DNA of 32,220 nucleotides from Bacteroidota bacterium (GTDB taxonomy: Bacteria > Bacteroidota > Bacteroidia > Flavobacteriales_D > Sanyastnellaceae), in the NCBI GenBank assembly GCA_027619225.1, contig JAQCFW010000022.1:1-32220 (forward strand), given 5' to 3'. Within the stretch, counting starts at the first letter, position 1; the number at the start of each line of letters is the position of its first letter. Below are positions 1 through 7,618 of this stretch, piece by piece. A program made the position numbers and the translations under genes. The notes beneath the pieces were generated by a model that saw only the letters and a list, made by a program, of their open reading frames with translations, was not told the DNA's origin and made no database searches.

Positions 1-345
1 TAAACCTTCTAATGCTGAGAGGTCGAAATCTCCAGGACCGAAGAAATCACATAAGTACTCTGGATTCGTCCACGGGTTGTTGAAAGATAGTTGTGCTAAA
101 ACAGGAGCGTCTTCCATCGTGCCAAACTCTACCTCAGCTTCAGTCTCAGAAACCAAATTAGAAAAATCCCAATCAAACCCTCCTCCGGTTGTAGCGAAGT
201 CAGAGAGTGGGTCTGGCAACGAGGTTTGGATTGTGTAAGATTCTCCACCTTGAGGAAGGTCAGAAGAAGTAATGGTGATTTGAGCTGATGTAGATATAGC
301 AAAAGTCAACATAGAAGCAAAGAGAATAGAATGTAAAGATTTCAT
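1..345 (-). CDS. Secreted protein, N-terminal part only (runs off the left edge)
   Basis: This is an open frame of 115 codons from an ATG at 345 to the window edge, with no stop, so the C-terminus is missing. The first ~22 residues form a Sec signal peptide (MKS, then a hydrophobic stretch, ending STSAQ). The mature start (ITITSSDLPQGGESYTIQ) and the following GGGFDWDFSNL segment resemble the N-terminal region of secreted Bacteroidota proteins that often end in a type IX secretion tail; the tail itself is outside the window. A TATCTTTG box lies 56 bases upstream on the same strand and abuts the promoter of the divergent gene at 466. The function is not recognisable. Confidence 0.75.
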   Translation of the reverse strand, partial: MKSLHSILFASMLTFAISTSAQITITSSDLPQGGESYTIQTSLPDPLSDFATTGGGFDWDFSNLVSETEAEVEFGTMEDAPVLAQLSFNNPWTNPEYLCDFFGPGDFDLSALEGL

Positions 346-393
346 TTTTAGGTATCTTTTGAGTCGAAGTATTTAAACGTCGATTGTGTTTTT

Positions 394-401
394 TAACTTT
401 G
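394..401 (+). promoter_or_regulatory. Promoter -7 box (TAACTTTG) for the arylsulfotransferase-like gene
   Basis: The box is an exact match to the Bacteroidota sigma-A -7 element TAnnTTTG. It lies 64 bases upstream of the ATG at 466. I see no good TTTG at the -33 position. It is placed back to back with a second box on the other strand. Confidence 0.5.
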
Positions 402-409
402 CAAAGATA
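402..409 (-). promoter_or_regulatory. Promoter -7 box (TATCTTTG) for the partial secreted-protein gene
   Basis: Read on the minus strand the sequence is TATCTTTG, an exact TAnnTTTG. It directly abuts the plus-strand box, forming the near-palindrome TAACTTTGCAAAGATA (394-409). It lies 56 bases upstream of the ATG at 345. No clear -33 TTTG was seen. Confidence 0.5.
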
Positions 410-465
410 TTGTATCAACGGCTTATTAAAGTAAATGTCACTACTTTAGTCCCAATCATTTCCCC

Positions 466-1743
466 ATGCGATATTTCCTAAGGATTGTTTTCATTTTATT
501 TTTGTCTTGCCCTTCTTTTCTGTTCTCCCAAAATGAAACCGATTATGTGATATCGATTGATACTGGTGAAGCTTGGGAGGCAAATATTTTTTATAGAAAA
601 ACGGGTGGTCCTCTTAGACCAGTAATCATTCTTGACTCAAGTGGGGAAGAGTTGTTCTCTGAAGTTTGGCCAATGCAAGGCAATGATTTTAAAGTGAACT
701 ACAACAATAAAATTACTTTTTACGATTTGGAAACAAATGGTTGGATGGTGATGGATTCACTTAAAAACATCGTTGATTCTGTTTACTGTGTAAATGGGTA
801 TGTGGCTGACCCCCACGATTTCCTTGCGCTTGAAAATGGTCATTATATTATGTTTGCTTATGACCTTCAGCCTTATGCGATGGATACTGTCGTTGAGGGG
901 GGTGATCCAGAAGCAATTGTTGAAGGACTTGTCATCCAGGAGGTAGACGCTGATCACAATTTGGTATTTGAATGGAAAAGTTGGGACCATTTCCACATTA
1001 CCGACAATCAATACCTTCCATTGAATTTGCCAACATTAACTTTTATTCATGCAAATGCGATAGACGTTGATGATGATGGTCATCTTCTTTTGTCATCTAG
1101 AAATTTAGATGAAATAACAAAAATCAACAGAACCACGGGAGAAATTATTTGGAGATGGGGTGGGACTCAGAGTGATATTGCTTTCGTCAATGACTATCCA
1201 TTCACTTACCAACACTCTATTTCTAGCCTTGGTGACAATAGATATTTGTTGTTTGACAATGGAAATTATAGTTCTGTATATACAGGAGTAGAAAATGTCT
1301 CTAGAGCTGTCGAGTATGAGCTGGACCCAATTAATATGACAGCGACAAAGGTCTGGGAGTTTGTGCATCCAGACAGTTTATATTGCCCCACACAAAGTTC
1401 TGTTCAAAGACTTCCAAATGGCAATACACTTATTGATTTTGGCAATTTATCTCTTTCTAATCTAGGCGCTATTGTGACTGAAGTTACACCCGACAATGAA
1501 ATCGTTTTTCAATTGGAATATAATTTTGGAGCCAGTCTCTATAGAGTTAAAAAATTTGATTGGTTTTTCTATGAACCTGAAGTTGTAAGTATTGATGAGA
1601 ATATCTCTTTAGAATTTTCCTCTACTCGAAACCTCGTCAAAATTTTCAACTTGCTAGGTCAAGAAGTCATCCCCTCTTATGGTCAAATAGCAATATACAT
1701 CTATGATGACGGGTCAGTTGAGAAGAGGTTTGTATTAGAGTAA
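466..1743 (+). CDS. Secreted arylsulfotransferase (ASST)-family protein with type IX-like tail
   Basis: The 425-residue product has a signal peptide (about 1-21, ending FLFSQ). The body matches the arylsulfotransferase/ASST beta-propeller family: PHDFLALENGHYIMF, then FIHANAIDVDDDGHLLLSSR, KINRTTGEIIWRWGG, YQHSISSLGDNRYLLFDNG and SRAVEYELDP. In this family the conserved His-containing blades form the active site; known members move sulfate between phenolic compounds, but the substrate here cannot be read. The last ~50 residues (VKIFNLLGQEV, ending KRFVLE) resemble a type A T9SS sorting domain, which suggests export across the outer membrane, although the tail is less regular than usual. The gene stands alone; tsaD follows after 58 bases with its own promoter box. 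The family call is firm, the activity inferred. Confidence 0.8.
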   Translation: MRYFLRIVFILFLSCPSFLFSQNETDYVISIDTGEAWEANIFYRKTGGPLRPVIILDSSGEELFSEVWPMQGNDFKVNYNNKITFYDLETNGWMVMDSLKNIVDSVYCVNGYVADPHDFLALENGHYIMFAYDLQPYAMDTVVEGGDPEAIVEGLVIQEVDADHNLVFEWKSWDHFHITDNQYLPLNLPTLTFIHANAIDVDDDGHLLLSSRNLDEITKINRTTGEIIWRWGGTQSDIAFVNDYPFTYQHSISSLGDNRYLLFDNGNYSSVYTGVENVSRAVEYELDPINMTATKVWEFVHPDSLYCPTQSSVQRLPNGNTLIDFGNLSLSNLGAIVTEVTPDNEIVFQLEYNFGASLYRVKKFDWFFYEPEVVSIDENISLEFSSTRNLVKIFNLLGQEVIPSYGQIAIYIYDDGSVEKRFVLE

Positions 1744-1773
1744 TCTTAGTAAGTTAAGATGACCTACACGCCG

Positions 1774-1781
1774 TACTTTTG
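1774..1781 (+). promoter_or_regulatory. Promoter -7 box (TACTTTTG) for tsaD
   Basis: An exact TAnnTTTG lies 20 bases before the tsaD ATG, predicting a 5' leader of about 15 bases. There is no Shine-Dalgarno sequence before the ATG. Confidence 0.5.
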
Positions 1782-1801
1782 TCGTTCGCTTTATTTCACA
1801 A

Positions 1802-2833
1802 ATGAATATTTCTCATCTTACTATCCTTGCGATTGAATCATCTTGTGATGATACTGGAGTAGCTGTACTAAAAGGCAATAAGGTGCTTTCAAATTTAGTG
1901 GCCAACCAGGAAATTCATGCGAGATATGGAGGAGTGGTTCCTGAACTGGCTTCTCGTGCCCATCTCAGCAATATCACTCCAACAGTAGAACTTGCCATTT
2001 CTGATGCTGGAATTTCCCCAGAAGAAATAGATGCTGTGGCGTATACCATAGGCCCAGGTCTAAGTGGATCATTGCTAGTGGGCGCTTCTTTTGCAAAAGC
2101 CTGGGCTTGGGCTCGTAGGATTCCTACTGTTCCGGTTCACCACATGAGGGCTCATGTTTTAGCTCACTTTATTTCTCCTGGTCCCCCTCCGGAATTTCCA
2201 TTTTTATGTCTTACGGTTTCTGGTGGACATACCCAAATGATTCATGTCCACTCTCCATCTAATATGGAGGTGATAGGAGCTACTCTCGATGACGCTGCAG
2301 GAGAGGCGTTCGATAAAGTCGCTAAATTGATAGGGCTACCTTATCCTGGTGGTCCACTGATAGATAAATATGCAGCATTGGGAAATCCAGAATCCTTCTT
2401 GTTTTCTAAGTCGAAAGTAGAGGGGTTGAATATGAGTTTCAGCGGCTTAAAAACTCAAGTGCTCAGGTTTCTACAAGCTCAACTTTCTCAAGAACCAGAT
2501 TTTATAGACAACAACCTCCATGATTTTTGTGCTTCCGTACAATCGGCGATTGTTGGGATGCTTATTACGAAATTGGAACTTGCAGTTAAAACTACTGGAA
2601 TAAAACAAGTGGCCATTGCTGGAGGGGTTTCGGCGAATTCTGGATTGCGCAAGGCTCTCACAGAGAAAGGATCTTTGTCAGAAGATCCATGGAAGGTGTT
2701 TATCCCCCCTATGAGCTATTGTACAGACAATGCGGCAATGGTGGGTATCGTGGGCATCTTCGATGCTGCCGACAAGAAGTTTGGCTCCCTTGCAGACACC
2801 CCCCAGCCCAGGATGCCCGATCTCAACTCTTAA
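1802..2833 (+). CDS. tsaD: tRNA N6-adenosine threonylcarbamoyltransferase TsaD
   Basis: TsaD transfers threonylcarbamoyl from threonylcarbamoyl-AMP to A37 of ANN-decoding tRNAs, working with TsaB and TsaE in the cytoplasm. The 343-residue protein has the usual length. Visible motifs are the ASKHA nucleotide-fold start AIESSCDDTGVAV (10-22), the metal-binding pair in HHMRAH (H114 and H118), SGGHTQ (140-145), the GEAFDKVAKLIGLPYPGG block, and near the C-terminus AGGVSANSGLR and SYCTDNAAM, whose Asp is a further metal ligand. Its stop codon overlaps the stop of the convergent kinase gene in a shared TTAA (2830-2833). No tsaB or tsaE is in the window. Confidence 0.97.
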   Translation: MNISHLTILAIESSCDDTGVAVLKGNKVLSNLVANQEIHARYGGVVPELASRAHLSNITPTVELAISDAGISPEEIDAVAYTIGPGLSGSLLVGASFAKAWAWARRIPTVPVHHMRAHVLAHFISPGPPPEFPFLCLTVSGGHTQMIHVHSPSNMEVIGATLDDAAGEAFDKVAKLIGLPYPGGPLIDKYAALGNPESFLFSKSKVEGLNMSFSGLKTQVLRFLQAQLSQEPDFIDNNLHDFCASVQSAIVGMLITKLELAVKTTGIKQVAIAGGVSANSGLRKALTEKGSLSEDPWKVFIPPMSYCTDNAAMVGIVGIFDAADKKFGSLADTPQPRMPDLNS

Positions 2834-3693
2834 TTCCTGTACGGGAGAGAGATTGTAGCTACACAGCCTTGTTGATCCTTTCTATTTTCGAGCGTGAATT
2901 CGGTGCTTGCAGAAATCAACAGCAGTCTTTCCCTTAAGATACTAAGCCCGTGAGATTGACGCTTTGCCTCAGAGATTTTTATGGGTGTTTTCAAGTTTGA
3001 GGACTTCGTAAGTCCGCGCCCGTTATCTAAAACACGTATCACAAGTAAATTTCTCTCAGAATCCACATCAAAGCTCAATTCTATCTCGGGGATAAAACCT
3101 TTCCGACCAGACATCTCCACTCCATGCCAAAGTGCATTTTCTACTATAGGTTGAATTAAAAATGCGGGGATTTCGTGGTCTAAATTTACGTTTGTATTTA
3201 TTTTGAAAGTCACCTCTCCAGAAAGTCTAAGACTCTCAAGATCGAAATAGTCATTTATAAAATCTACTTCTTTCTGAACAGTCGAAATCCTTAGGTTTGT
3301 AGGGTTGTCTGTGGCGCTCCCCCAACATCGGATGAGAAGTCCTTTAAATTTACCTAATGCTCCGAGAGTCTTTGGAGTGTCTCCCTTGATCAAAAGCATG
3401 TGTATACCCGTAAGTACATTGAAGATAAAATGAGGATTCATAAGTAAGAGGAGGTTCTTTTGGCGAATCGCAACGAGCTCCTCACTCACGTCGGTTTTCC
3501 GCCTAATTTGAAGAAGAGAAAGGCTTAAACCACGATACCGTTCAGCCAATATTATCGGATTTAATTCTACACCGCCAAGTTTGTGAACGCGAATATCTCG
3601 AATCAATTCTGATTCATTCGTCAAGACTGAATAGATCGCTCCTGCGATTACTCCCAGTAAAATTGCGAGGAAATAATAGACGAACATACTCAT
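2830..3693 (-). CDS. LytS/YehU-type sensor histidine kinase
   Basis: The 287-residue protein has one N-terminal membrane helix (about 4-24) and a cytoplasmic His_kinase (PF06580) plus HATPase region. The phosphoacceptor motif is NPHFIFN with H88. The ATP-binding N box is QPIVENALWHG (N186), the G1 motif is LDNGRGL (223-228) and a later HGLSILRERL is the usual LytS-class G2 block. There is no extracytoplasmic sensor domain. Members of this class normally phosphorylate a LytTR response regulator encoded next door; none is present here. The gene lies 12 bases downstream of the helicase gene on the same strand, so it is probably co-transcribed. An alternative start at M3 changes little. Confidence 0.9.
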   Translation of the reverse strand: MSMFVYYFLAILLGVIAGAIYSVLTNESELIRDIRVHKLGGVELNPIILAERYRGLSLSLLQIRRKTDVSEELVAIRQKNLLLLMNPHFIFNVLTGIHMLLIKGDTPKTLGALGKFKGLLIRCWGSATDNPTNLRISTVQKEVDFINDYFDLESLRLSGEVTFKINTNVNLDHEIPAFLIQPIVENALWHGVEMSGRKGFIPEIELSFDVDSERNLLVIRVLDNGRGLTKSSNLKTPIKISEAKRQSHGLSILRERLLLISASTEFTLENRKDQQGCVATISLPYRN

Positions 3694-3705
3694 ATTAAAA
3701 GCGGT

Positions 3706-5256
3706 CTAATTTTTAGCTTTCGCTTCTTCAGATAAAGAAGAGTTGAAATCGTGACGCAATTCAGTCTTCAAGCGACGGGTGTATTCGTCTTGTAGCCAGG
3801 TTCTATAATTGTCGGTTGTTTTTGCCATGCATTTGGCATAAATCTTCACCCTGAAATTAATATCATCCTTTAACTTATTGATAATATCGACTGCATCCCA
3901 ATAATCCGTCGCAGCATATTGGATAATCGCTTTGTGTTGAATCATACTAAGATCGACAGCTCTCTTAGGTCTCTCAGCTTTCTTCATGACGGTTTCATAA
4001 ACCTTGAGCATGTCAAATTCAGCATCCGGACCACCTTCAAATCTCTTCGCTAATTCCTTTGGAATTTCATAAACAAACTCATCTTCAATCTCTTCATCTG
4101 AGTAAAGCCCATCGATAAATGATTGTGGCTCTTTAAAGATTTCATACCAGTCGATATGTGAATCCCACAGACCAAACCGCCGAGCATTGTTCCCCAAATC
4201 GATGACGATAAAACTCTTCTTGTTGGGAAGTGATCTAGATCCCCGTCCTATCATTTGGTGATACAACGTGAGAGATTTGGTGGCGCGATTCAGAATAATC
4301 GTAGAAACGGTAGGTTCATCGAATCCAGTAGTTAAAATACTCACTGAAGACAGGATTGCGTCTGGTTTGTCATGAAACCATTTAAGTATATCGGCTCTTT
4401 CTTTCTCGCTATGTGTGTTGTCTAAGTGCTTGCACTCGTAACCTTCCTCTTGAAACATAGCTTGCACCTGCTTAGAGGTGCTAATTCCATTGTTAAAGAT
4501 GAGCGTTTTACTTCCCTTTGCTTTCTCTTCGTACGCATAGAGAAGCTTTTCCTGCATGAGGTAATTCCCGTAGAGTCTATCGGAAGAACTGACAGTGTAG
4601 TCACCGTTAATTCCCACTTTTAGAGCTCTGAGGTTTACGTCATAGTTGTAAGTCTTGGCTCTTGAGAGATAACCACCATCTACCAATGACGAGATGCTTT
4701 CTCCTACGATTAACTCGTTGTAGTTGTCATTAAGAGGGAGTTTAATGTTAGAACTTAATGGGGTAGCAGTAACTCCAAGTAAGATTTGGTCTCTAAAGTG
4801 CTTAAATAATTTCCTAAAGCTGTTGTAATGTGCTTCATCGACAATCACTAGGCCAAGGTCTTCGAACACCATTTGCTCATCGTTGATGCGGTTGTTGAGC
4901 GTCTCAACCATAGCGACATAACACCAGTGTTCTTCTCCGTCATCAAGATCTTTCACCTTAGCGTTGATGACTTTGTTTGGGACTCCAATCTCAGACAGCA
5001 ACTTTGAGGTTTGGCCTAAAAGCTCAATACGGTGGGTGAGGATCAGAACTTTTTTACCAGTAGATAGTATGAATTTCTTTGCCAATTCAGAGAAAATGAC
5101 GGTCTTTCCGCCACCTGTAGGGAGCTGGAAAAGCAGGTTAAAGTTCGTTTGTTTTTCAACGAACTTTTGCATCATCGCATCGATAGCCAACTTCTGGTAT
5201 CCATAAAGTGTTTTACCACTTTTACTTTCTAGGCGAGCCTTGATTTTAGGATCCAT
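3706..5256 (-). CDS. DEAD/DEAH-box SF2 helicase (RAD25/SSL2-like)
   Basis: The 516-residue protein is a superfamily 2 ATP-dependent helicase. The N-terminal half has a Q-like motif (LYGYQKLAID), Walker A PTGGGKT (46-52), LILTHRIELL (motif Ia), DEAH (140-143) and TATP (163-166). The C-terminal helicase half has SKTLIFNNGISTSKQV, SILTTGFDEPTVSTIIL and the arginine-finger motif HQMIGRGSRSL. The C-terminal ~150 residues are charged and helical. Proteins of this COG1061-like group act on DNA or RNA in repair or processing; the exact role is unknown. The gene diverges from ung across a 151-base region containing palindromes, and a LytS-type kinase follows after 12 bases. Confidence 0.88.
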   Translation of the reverse strand: MDPKIKARLESKSGKTLYGYQKLAIDAMMQKFVEKQTNFNLLFQLPTGGGKTVIFSELAKKFILSTGKKVLILTHRIELLGQTSKLLSEIGVPNKVINAKVKDLDDGEEHWCYVAMVETLNNRINDEQMVFEDLGLVIVDEAHYNSFRKLFKHFRDQILLGVTATPLSSNIKLPLNDNYNELIVGESISSLVDGGYLSRAKTYNYDVNLRALKVGINGDYTVSSSDRLYGNYLMQEKLLYAYEEKAKGSKTLIFNNGISTSKQVQAMFQEEGYECKHLDNTHSEKERADILKWFHDKPDAILSSVSILTTGFDEPTVSTIILNRATKSLTLYHQMIGRGSRSLPNKKSFIVIDLGNNARRFGLWDSHIDWYEIFKEPQSFIDGLYSDEEIEDEFVYEIPKELAKRFEGGPDAEFDMLKVYETVMKKAERPKRAVDLSMIQHKAIIQYAATDYWDAVDIINKLKDDINFRVKIYAKCMAKTTDNYRTWLQDEYTRRLKTELRHDFNSSLSEEAKAKN

Positions 5257-5342
5257 CTATTGCGAAATAGTCGATAATTAAACAAATAGTAAAATGCAAA
5301 AATACTATGTACATTGCTTAGTCTATAATTATAGTCGTACGA
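5257..5342. promoter_or_regulatory. Divergent control region between helicase and ung, with three palindromes
   Basis: Three inverted repeats stand in the intergenic stretch. CTATT-GCGA-AATAG (5257-5270) abuts the helicase start codon. A perfect 12-base palindrome CTATAATTATAG (5323-5334) is followed at once by the perfect 8-base palindrome TCGTACGA (5335-5342). They could be operators or AT-rich promoter elements. No LexA or other operator consensus is recognised, and no clear TAnnTTTG box is present for the helicase. Confidence 0.3.
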
Positions 5343-5407
5343 TTATACACAAGATATTAAAACAGTTGTTTGAATCAGTTCATCACGAAAGCCATATTAA
5401 TTTGAAA

Positions 5408-6109
5408 ATGAGTTCTTTAATAGCTGCTTTATGCTCTGAAGGAGGGGTTGGAGATTGGATGAAAATTTTTAATAAAATATTTTTACATCCTGGTGCACCT
5501 AAATCCGATGTTTGGGATAAATTAGATAAAAAGGTAGTGGATGCATATTCGAGAGAAACATGTTTCCCAGCTCCTGAAAATGTATTTAGAGCTTTGAGGT
5601 TGTGTGGGTTAGATCAAGTAAGAGTTGTGATAATAGGGCAGGACCCATATCATGGAGTGGGTCGTGCAGATGGACTGGCTTTCTCAGTGCCTGTGGGTGT
5701 GAAAGTCCCGCCTTCACTAAGAAATATTTTACAAGAGCGTGCAGACGACTTGCAATTGCCACCCAGGAATTCTGACCTTTCCGATTTAGCTGCAGATGGA
5801 GTATTGTTGCTGAATTCTGTGATGACCGTCTCTGCTGGCCGAGCGGCATCACATAAAAATTGGGGTTGGGAAGAGGTGACGCTTGAGCTTATAAGAGCAA
5901 TAAACATAAGGAAAGAAAATGTGTGTTTTGTTCTTTGGGGAGCTTATGCACAGAAGTATAAGACTGAGATTAATCAGTCCAAACATTTTGTTCATGTTTC
6001 TCCCCATCCGAGTCCTCTTTCTTCTTATAGAGGATTTTTTGGGTCAAAGCCATTTTCTAAAGTAAATTCCTGCCTTGAATTATTTTCTTTAATGCCCATT
6101 AATTGGTAG
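5408..6109 (+). CDS. ung: Uracil-DNA glycosylase (family 1)
   Basis: Ung removes uracil from DNA to start base-excision repair. The 233-residue product from the ATG at 5408 has normal family length. Motifs are GQDPYHG (77-83, with D79 as the water-activating Asp), FSVPVGVKVPPSLRNI, LLLNSVMTV (133-141), SHKNWGWE (148-155) and the DNA-intercalation loop HPSPLSSYRGFFGS (200-213). The frame stays open upstream to an ATG at 5294, but those 38 extra residues look like translated promoter DNA (they cover the palindromes), and bacterial Ung proteins begin near the W-x-x-x motif seen here at residue 17. A near-promoter box TTAATTTG ends three bases before the chosen ATG. The gene diverges from the helicase. 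Confidence 0.96.
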   Translation: MSSLIAALCSEGGVGDWMKIFNKIFLHPGAPKSDVWDKLDKKVVDAYSRETCFPAPENVFRALRLCGLDQVRVVIIGQDPYHGVGRADGLAFSVPVGVKVPPSLRNILQERADDLQLPPRNSDLSDLAADGVLLLNSVMTVSAGRAASHKNWGWEEVTLELIRAINIRKENVCFVLWGAYAQKYKTEINQSKHFVHVSPHPSPLSSYRGFFGSKPFSKVNSCLELFSLMPINW

Positions 6110-6129
6110 CATTTTTACCCTGTGTAGTT

Positions 6130-6137
6130 TACTTTTA
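6130..6137 (+). promoter_or_regulatory. Possible promoter -7 box (TACTTTTA) four bases before the micropeptide start
   Basis: TACTTTTA differs from TAnnTTTG only in the last base. It lies exactly four bases before the ATG at 6142, the spacing seen at several other genes here, and would give a leaderless transcript for the micropeptide and hisS. Confidence 0.35.
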
Positions 6138-6141
6138 TCGC

Positions 6142-6219
6142 ATGCAATATTTATGGTTAGCAGTTTGTGGACTTATCGTGTTTTCATTTATTAAATACCG
6201 CAAGAGGTTAAAGAAATGA
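6142..6219 (+). CDS. Small 25-residue single-helix membrane peptide upstream of hisS
   Basis: The frame runs from ATG 6142 to TGA 6217-6219. It encodes a peptide starting MQYLWLAVCGLIVFSFI, a clean membrane helix, followed by a strongly basic tail YRKRLKK. Its TGA overlaps the hisS ATG as ATGA, the classic arrangement for translational coupling. A TAnnTTTA box sits four bases before the ATG. No family is recognised. It may be a real membrane micropeptide or a leader frame that controls hisS translation; there is no run of His codons, so classic His-attenuation is not indicated. Confidence 0.5.
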   Translation: MQYLWLAVCGLIVFSFIKYRKRLKK

Positions 6220-7586
6220 GTAAGCCTTCGATTCCCAAAGGAACAAGAGACTTCGGACCTTTAGTTATGGCTCGCAGGCAATGGATTTTCGCGACGATTC
6301 GCAAAGTTTTCGTAAAGCACGGATTCCTGCCTATAGAAACTCCATCATTTGAAAATTTACAAACACTTACTGGAAAATATGGTGAGGAGGGTGATAAGCT
6401 CATCTTCAGCATCTTAAACAACGGAGATTACCTCGCCAAAGCGGATGAAGGAGCGCTTAAGTCGAAAGACAGCAAGAAGCTTACGCCATCTATCAGTAAA
6501 AAAGCGCTTCGTTATGATCTGACTGTTCCATTTGCACGCTTTGTTGTGATGCACAGAAACTCTTTGACTTTCCCTTTTAGGAGGTACCAAATTCAACATG
6601 TGTGGCGTGGAGATAGACCTGGGAAAGGTAGATATCAAGAGTTCACTCAGTGTGACGCTGATATTATCGGGAGTACGAGCAGCCTATGCGAGTTAGATTT
6701 GGTCCAGGTTTTTTCTGAATCGCTTACTAACTTGGGCGTGCCTGGTTTTACCATTTTAATAAATGATAGAAGAGTCCTTTCTGCTGTAGCATCTGCCATG
6801 GGAGTGCCGGATGAGAGGCTTACAGATTGGACTGTAGCAGTTGATAAGTTCGATAAAGTTGGGATTGAGGGTGTGAAAATTGAACTTGAAAAAAACGGGT
6901 TTAACGAGCGTGTCGTTGCTGGGATTGAAACACTTTCGGACATCAATTCGAATACCAACAGTTTTGATATTTTATCTAAACTGACAGAGTTTATAAAAGG
7001 AAATGAAAAAGGTGAGTGTGGCCTGAAGGAAATGGAGTTGCTCTTACATAGAGCAAAGAATGATGGGATTGTAGCTCCCAAAATCAAGTTTGATGCAATG
7101 TTAGCTCGTGGTTTAGATTACTACACAGGAGCTATTTTCGAAGTGAAAGTTGCTGATTCTCCTGTGGGTAGTATTTGTGGAGGAGGACGTTACGACAATC
7201 TTACTGGTATATTTGGATTAGAAGGAATGAGTGGTGTGGGTATAAGTTTCGGAGCAGATAGGATAGAGGATGTTCTAGAGCATTTCAATAAATTCCCCGA
7301 TAACATAGATCAAACTACAGATGTCTTAGTCACCCAAATGGATCCCGTTCATTGTTTAGAAGAGCTAAAGTTGGTTTCTCAAATTCGTACTTCTGGATTT
7401 TCGGCAGAACTGTATCCAGATGCTTTAAAACTGAAGAAGCAGATTAAATACGCAAACGATTTAAACATCCCCTATGTGGTCTTAATTGGAGAGGATGAGC
7501 GTAATTCTGGAAAGGTGACTTTAAAGAAGATGTCAGATGGTACTCAAATGACGATACTTGCTGAGGAAGTCGTGAAAAATATTTGA
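6216..7586 (+). CDS. hisS: Histidyl-tRNA synthetase
   Basis: HisRS charges tRNA-His with histidine in the cytoplasm. The 456-residue class II enzyme has PKGTRDFGP at the N-terminus, motif 1 around 38-52, motif 2 (FRRYQIQHVWRGDRPGKGRY, 121-140, then QEFTQCDAD), the His-specific LARGLDYYTG (296-305), GGGRYD (322-327) and motif 3 GVGISFGADRIE (340-351). The anticodon-binding domain occupies about 368-456. A short insertion between the TGKYGEEGDKLIF block and YDLTVPFARF (about 70-98) fits the slightly longer HisRS of Bacteroidota. Translation probably couples to the overlapping micropeptide. The next gene is convergent, with 32 bases between stops and no clear terminator hairpin. Confidence 0.97.
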   Translation: MSKPSIPKGTRDFGPLVMARRQWIFATIRKVFVKHGFLPIETPSFENLQTLTGKYGEEGDKLIFSILNNGDYLAKADEGALKSKDSKKLTPSISKKALRYDLTVPFARFVVMHRNSLTFPFRRYQIQHVWRGDRPGKGRYQEFTQCDADIIGSTSSLCELDLVQVFSESLTNLGVPGFTILINDRRVLSAVASAMGVPDERLTDWTVAVDKFDKVGIEGVKIELEKNGFNERVVAGIETLSDINSNTNSFDILSKLTEFIKGNEKGECGLKEMELLLHRAKNDGIVAPKIKFDAMLARGLDYYTGAIFEVKVADSPVGSICGGGRYDNLTGIFGLEGMSGVGISFGADRIEDVLEHFNKFPDNIDQTTDVLVTQMDPVHCLEELKLVSQIRTSGFSAELYPDALKLKKQIKYANDLNIPYVVLIGEDERNSGKVTLKKMSDGTQMTILAEEVVKNI

Positions 7587-7618
7587 CCTCGCTCCTAAAT
7601 CTGTAGTATATCGGCGTG

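Noticed and set aside
1743-1760. Hairpin ATCTTA-N6-TAAGAT after the arylsulfotransferase-like gene
   Set aside because: A six-base AT-rich stem with no T-run is too weak to call a terminator.
5294-5407. Longer ung start adding 38 residues
   Set aside because: The added residues cover palindromes and AT-rich promoter DNA, have no family match, and the start at 5408 gives the normal Ung length.
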